From positions 1-6,195 of the forward strand of contig DOTC01000162.1 of assembly GCA_003513855.1 (NCBI GenBank): 6,195 nt of DNA. Direction: 5' to 3'. A program made the position numbers and the translations under genes. The notes under the pieces are model-generated. The model saw nothing but the letters and a program-made list of their open reading frames with translations, was not told the DNA's origin and searched no databases. Positions 5,165-6,195 of the stretch are shown piece after piece. The stretch comes from Deltaproteobacteria bacterium (GTDB lineage Bacteria > Desulfobacterota > Deferrimicrobia > Deferrimicrobiales > Deferrimicrobiaceae). The stretch's first letter is position 1. Each line of letters opens with the position of its first letter.

Positions 5165-6064
5165 TTGTTCACAATCACAGAAAGCAGAGAGATCGCCAAG
5201 AACGTCTTCTTCCAGAAGATCCAGGCGCCCCGCATCGCCAAAAAGAGAAAGGCGGGGCAGTTCCTCGTGCTCCGGAAGGGGGAGATGAGCGAGCGGATCC
5301 CCTTGACCATCGTGAATTCGGACCCCGCGGAAGGGACGGTGACCATCATCTACCAGTCGGTCGGGAAATCGACCGCCGAGCTTTCCTGCATGAAGGCCGG
5401 GGAGACCCTCCTGGATGTCGTCGGCCCCCTGGGGCTGCCGACGCACATCGAGAACTTCGGCACCGTCGTCGGGATCGGCGGAGGGATCGGGACCGCCCCC
5501 CTTCTTCCCATCGCGACGGCCATCAAGGGCGCCGGGAACCGGCTGCTGTCGATCATCGGGGCGAGGACGAAGGAGCTTCTCATTCTCGAGGAGGAGATGA
5601 AGGCGATCAGCGATACTCTGATCGTCACCACGGACGACGGCTCGTACGCCCGGAAGGGATTCGTCACCGCGGCCCTCCAGGAGCTGATCGACGCCGGGGA
5701 GAAGATCGATTTGTGCATCGCCATCGGGCCGGTACCCATGATGCGGGCGGTGGCCGAGGTGACCAAACCCCACGAGATCAAGACGGTGGTGAGCCTGAAC
5801 CCCATCATGGTGGACGCCACGGGGATGTGCGGCGCTTGCCGGGTGACCGTCGGCGGCGTGACCAAGTTTGTCTGCGTCGACGGTCCGGAGTTCGACGGGC
5901 ACGAGGTCGACTTCAAGGAGCTCACGATGCGCAACCGCGGCTACCTCAAGGAGGAGAAGGTGGCGATGGAGCGGTACGAGCACAAGGAGGGCAAGTGCGC
6001 GGGCAAAAAGGCCCCGGTGGGCGCCGCGGGACCCGCGCCCGTATCGACGGGAGGGGGACGGTAA
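5165..6064 (+). CDS. nfnA: NfnA: small subunit of NADH-dependent ferredoxin:NADP+ oxidoreductase
   Basis: This 299-residue flavoprotein is of the ferredoxin-NADP reductase type, related to PyrK and sulfide dehydrogenase subunits. An FAD-binding barrel covers about 1-95, with the ERIPLTIVN flavin motif at 43-51. The NAD(P)-binding domain follows, with GTVVGIGGGIGTAPLLPIA at 99-117. A C-terminal [2Fe-2S] site is seen in DATGMCGACRVTVGG (217-231) and C237; with three cysteines (222, 225, 237), the aspartate just before them is the likely fourth ligand, as described for Nfn. The complex couples NADH and reduced ferredoxin to NADPH formation in the cytoplasm of anaerobes. The TTG start has GGAGGG six bases upstream. 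The last 20-25 residues are an Ala/Pro/Gly-rich tail of unknown role. The stop overlaps the next start as TAATG. An SudA/B-type sulfide dehydrogenase label is the alternative name for the same family. Confidence 0.9.
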   Translation: MFTITESREIAKNVFFQKIQAPRIAKKRKAGQFLVLRKGEMSERIPLTIVNSDPAEGTVTIIYQSVGKSTAELSCMKAGETLLDVVGPLGLPTHIENFGTVVGIGGGIGTAPLLPIATAIKGAGNRLLSIIGARTKELLILEEEMKAISDTLIVTTDDGSYARKGFVTAALQELIDAGEKIDLCIAIGPVPMMRAVAEVTKPHEIKTVVSLNPIMVDATGMCGACRVTVGGVTKFVCVDGPEFDGHEVDFKELTMRNRGYLKEEKVAMERYEHKEGKCAGKKAPVGAAGPAPVSTGGGR

Positions 6065-6195
6065 TGGCCGACGCGAAACCGACCCCCCGCCCCAAGCCGT
6101 TCAGCATCCCCCGGCAGCCGATGCCGGAGCAGCCCCCCGAGGTGCGCAGGAGCAACTTCCGGGAAGTCCCCTTCGGGCTGACCCCCGACCTGGCC
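6064..6195 (+). CDS. nfnB: NfnB / GltA-like large subunit, N-terminal 44 residues (runs off the right edge)
   Basis: Only the first 44 codons are in the window. IPRQPMPEQPPEVRRSNFREV (residues 15-35) is the characteristic opening of NADPH-dependent glutamate synthase small-subunit-like proteins, which in this gene order form the large Nfn subunit carrying two [4Fe-4S] clusters and FAD. The cysteine motifs that would follow are cut off. The ATG overlaps the nfnA stop by one base, and a GGGAGGGGG run just upstream serves as ribosome binding site. Coupled translation fits a 1:1 heterodimer. Confidence 0.88.
   Translation, partial: MADAKPTPRPKPFSIPRQPMPEQPPEVRRSNFREVPFGLTPDLA

Overview
The window is gene-dense, GC-rich DNA that looks like an anaerobic bacterium of the Desulfobacterota/Desulfuromonadota (Geobacter-like) kind. 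This rests on the gene set: an NfnAB-type electron-bifurcating transhydrogenase, a PqqD-like protein next to a SPASM-only protein (a pairing I recall from the 'GeoRSP' systems of Geobacter relatives), and Tat and lipoprotein exports. It is an inference; there is no rRNA or other taxonomic marker here.

Layout. Positions 1-326 (minus strand) hold the N-terminal third of a family 2 glycosyltransferase. It diverges from the rest across a 74-bp spacer with back-to-back promoter-like elements. Everything else reads on the plus strand. A Tat-exported DUF362 protein (401-1363) overlaps by one base a PqqD-like RiPP-recognition protein (1363-1719). A 97-bp gap with a perfect TATAAT leads to a SPASM-domain protein that lacks any radical SAM motif (1817-2722). 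Next come a SurA-like lipoprotein chaperone with no parvulin domain (2782-3861), a TlpA-like exported thiol-disulfide protein (3868-4449) and the ribosome-assembly GTPase YsxC/EngB (4465-5049). A perfect hairpin over the ysxC stop codon and an AT-rich leader precede nfnA (5165-6064), which overlaps the truncated start of nfnB (6064 to the window edge).

How the genes fit together. DUF362, PqqD-like and SPASM proteins together resemble part of a peptide- or protein-modification system. The PqqD-like protein would hold a substrate, and the SPASM protein would carry auxiliary iron-sulfur clusters. The expected catalytic radical SAM enzyme and a clear precursor peptide are both absent from the window. 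The SurA-like and TlpA-like proteins act outside the cytoplasm on folding and redox state and may be functionally linked or simply co-transcribed. YsxC and NfnAB are housekeeping and energy-metabolism genes. The incomplete radical SAM system is the most interesting part.

Non-coding stretches are all shorter than 120 bp: 327-400, 1720-1816, 2723-2781 and 5050-5164. I saw no tRNA, rRNA, CRISPR array, insertion sequence or attachment site.
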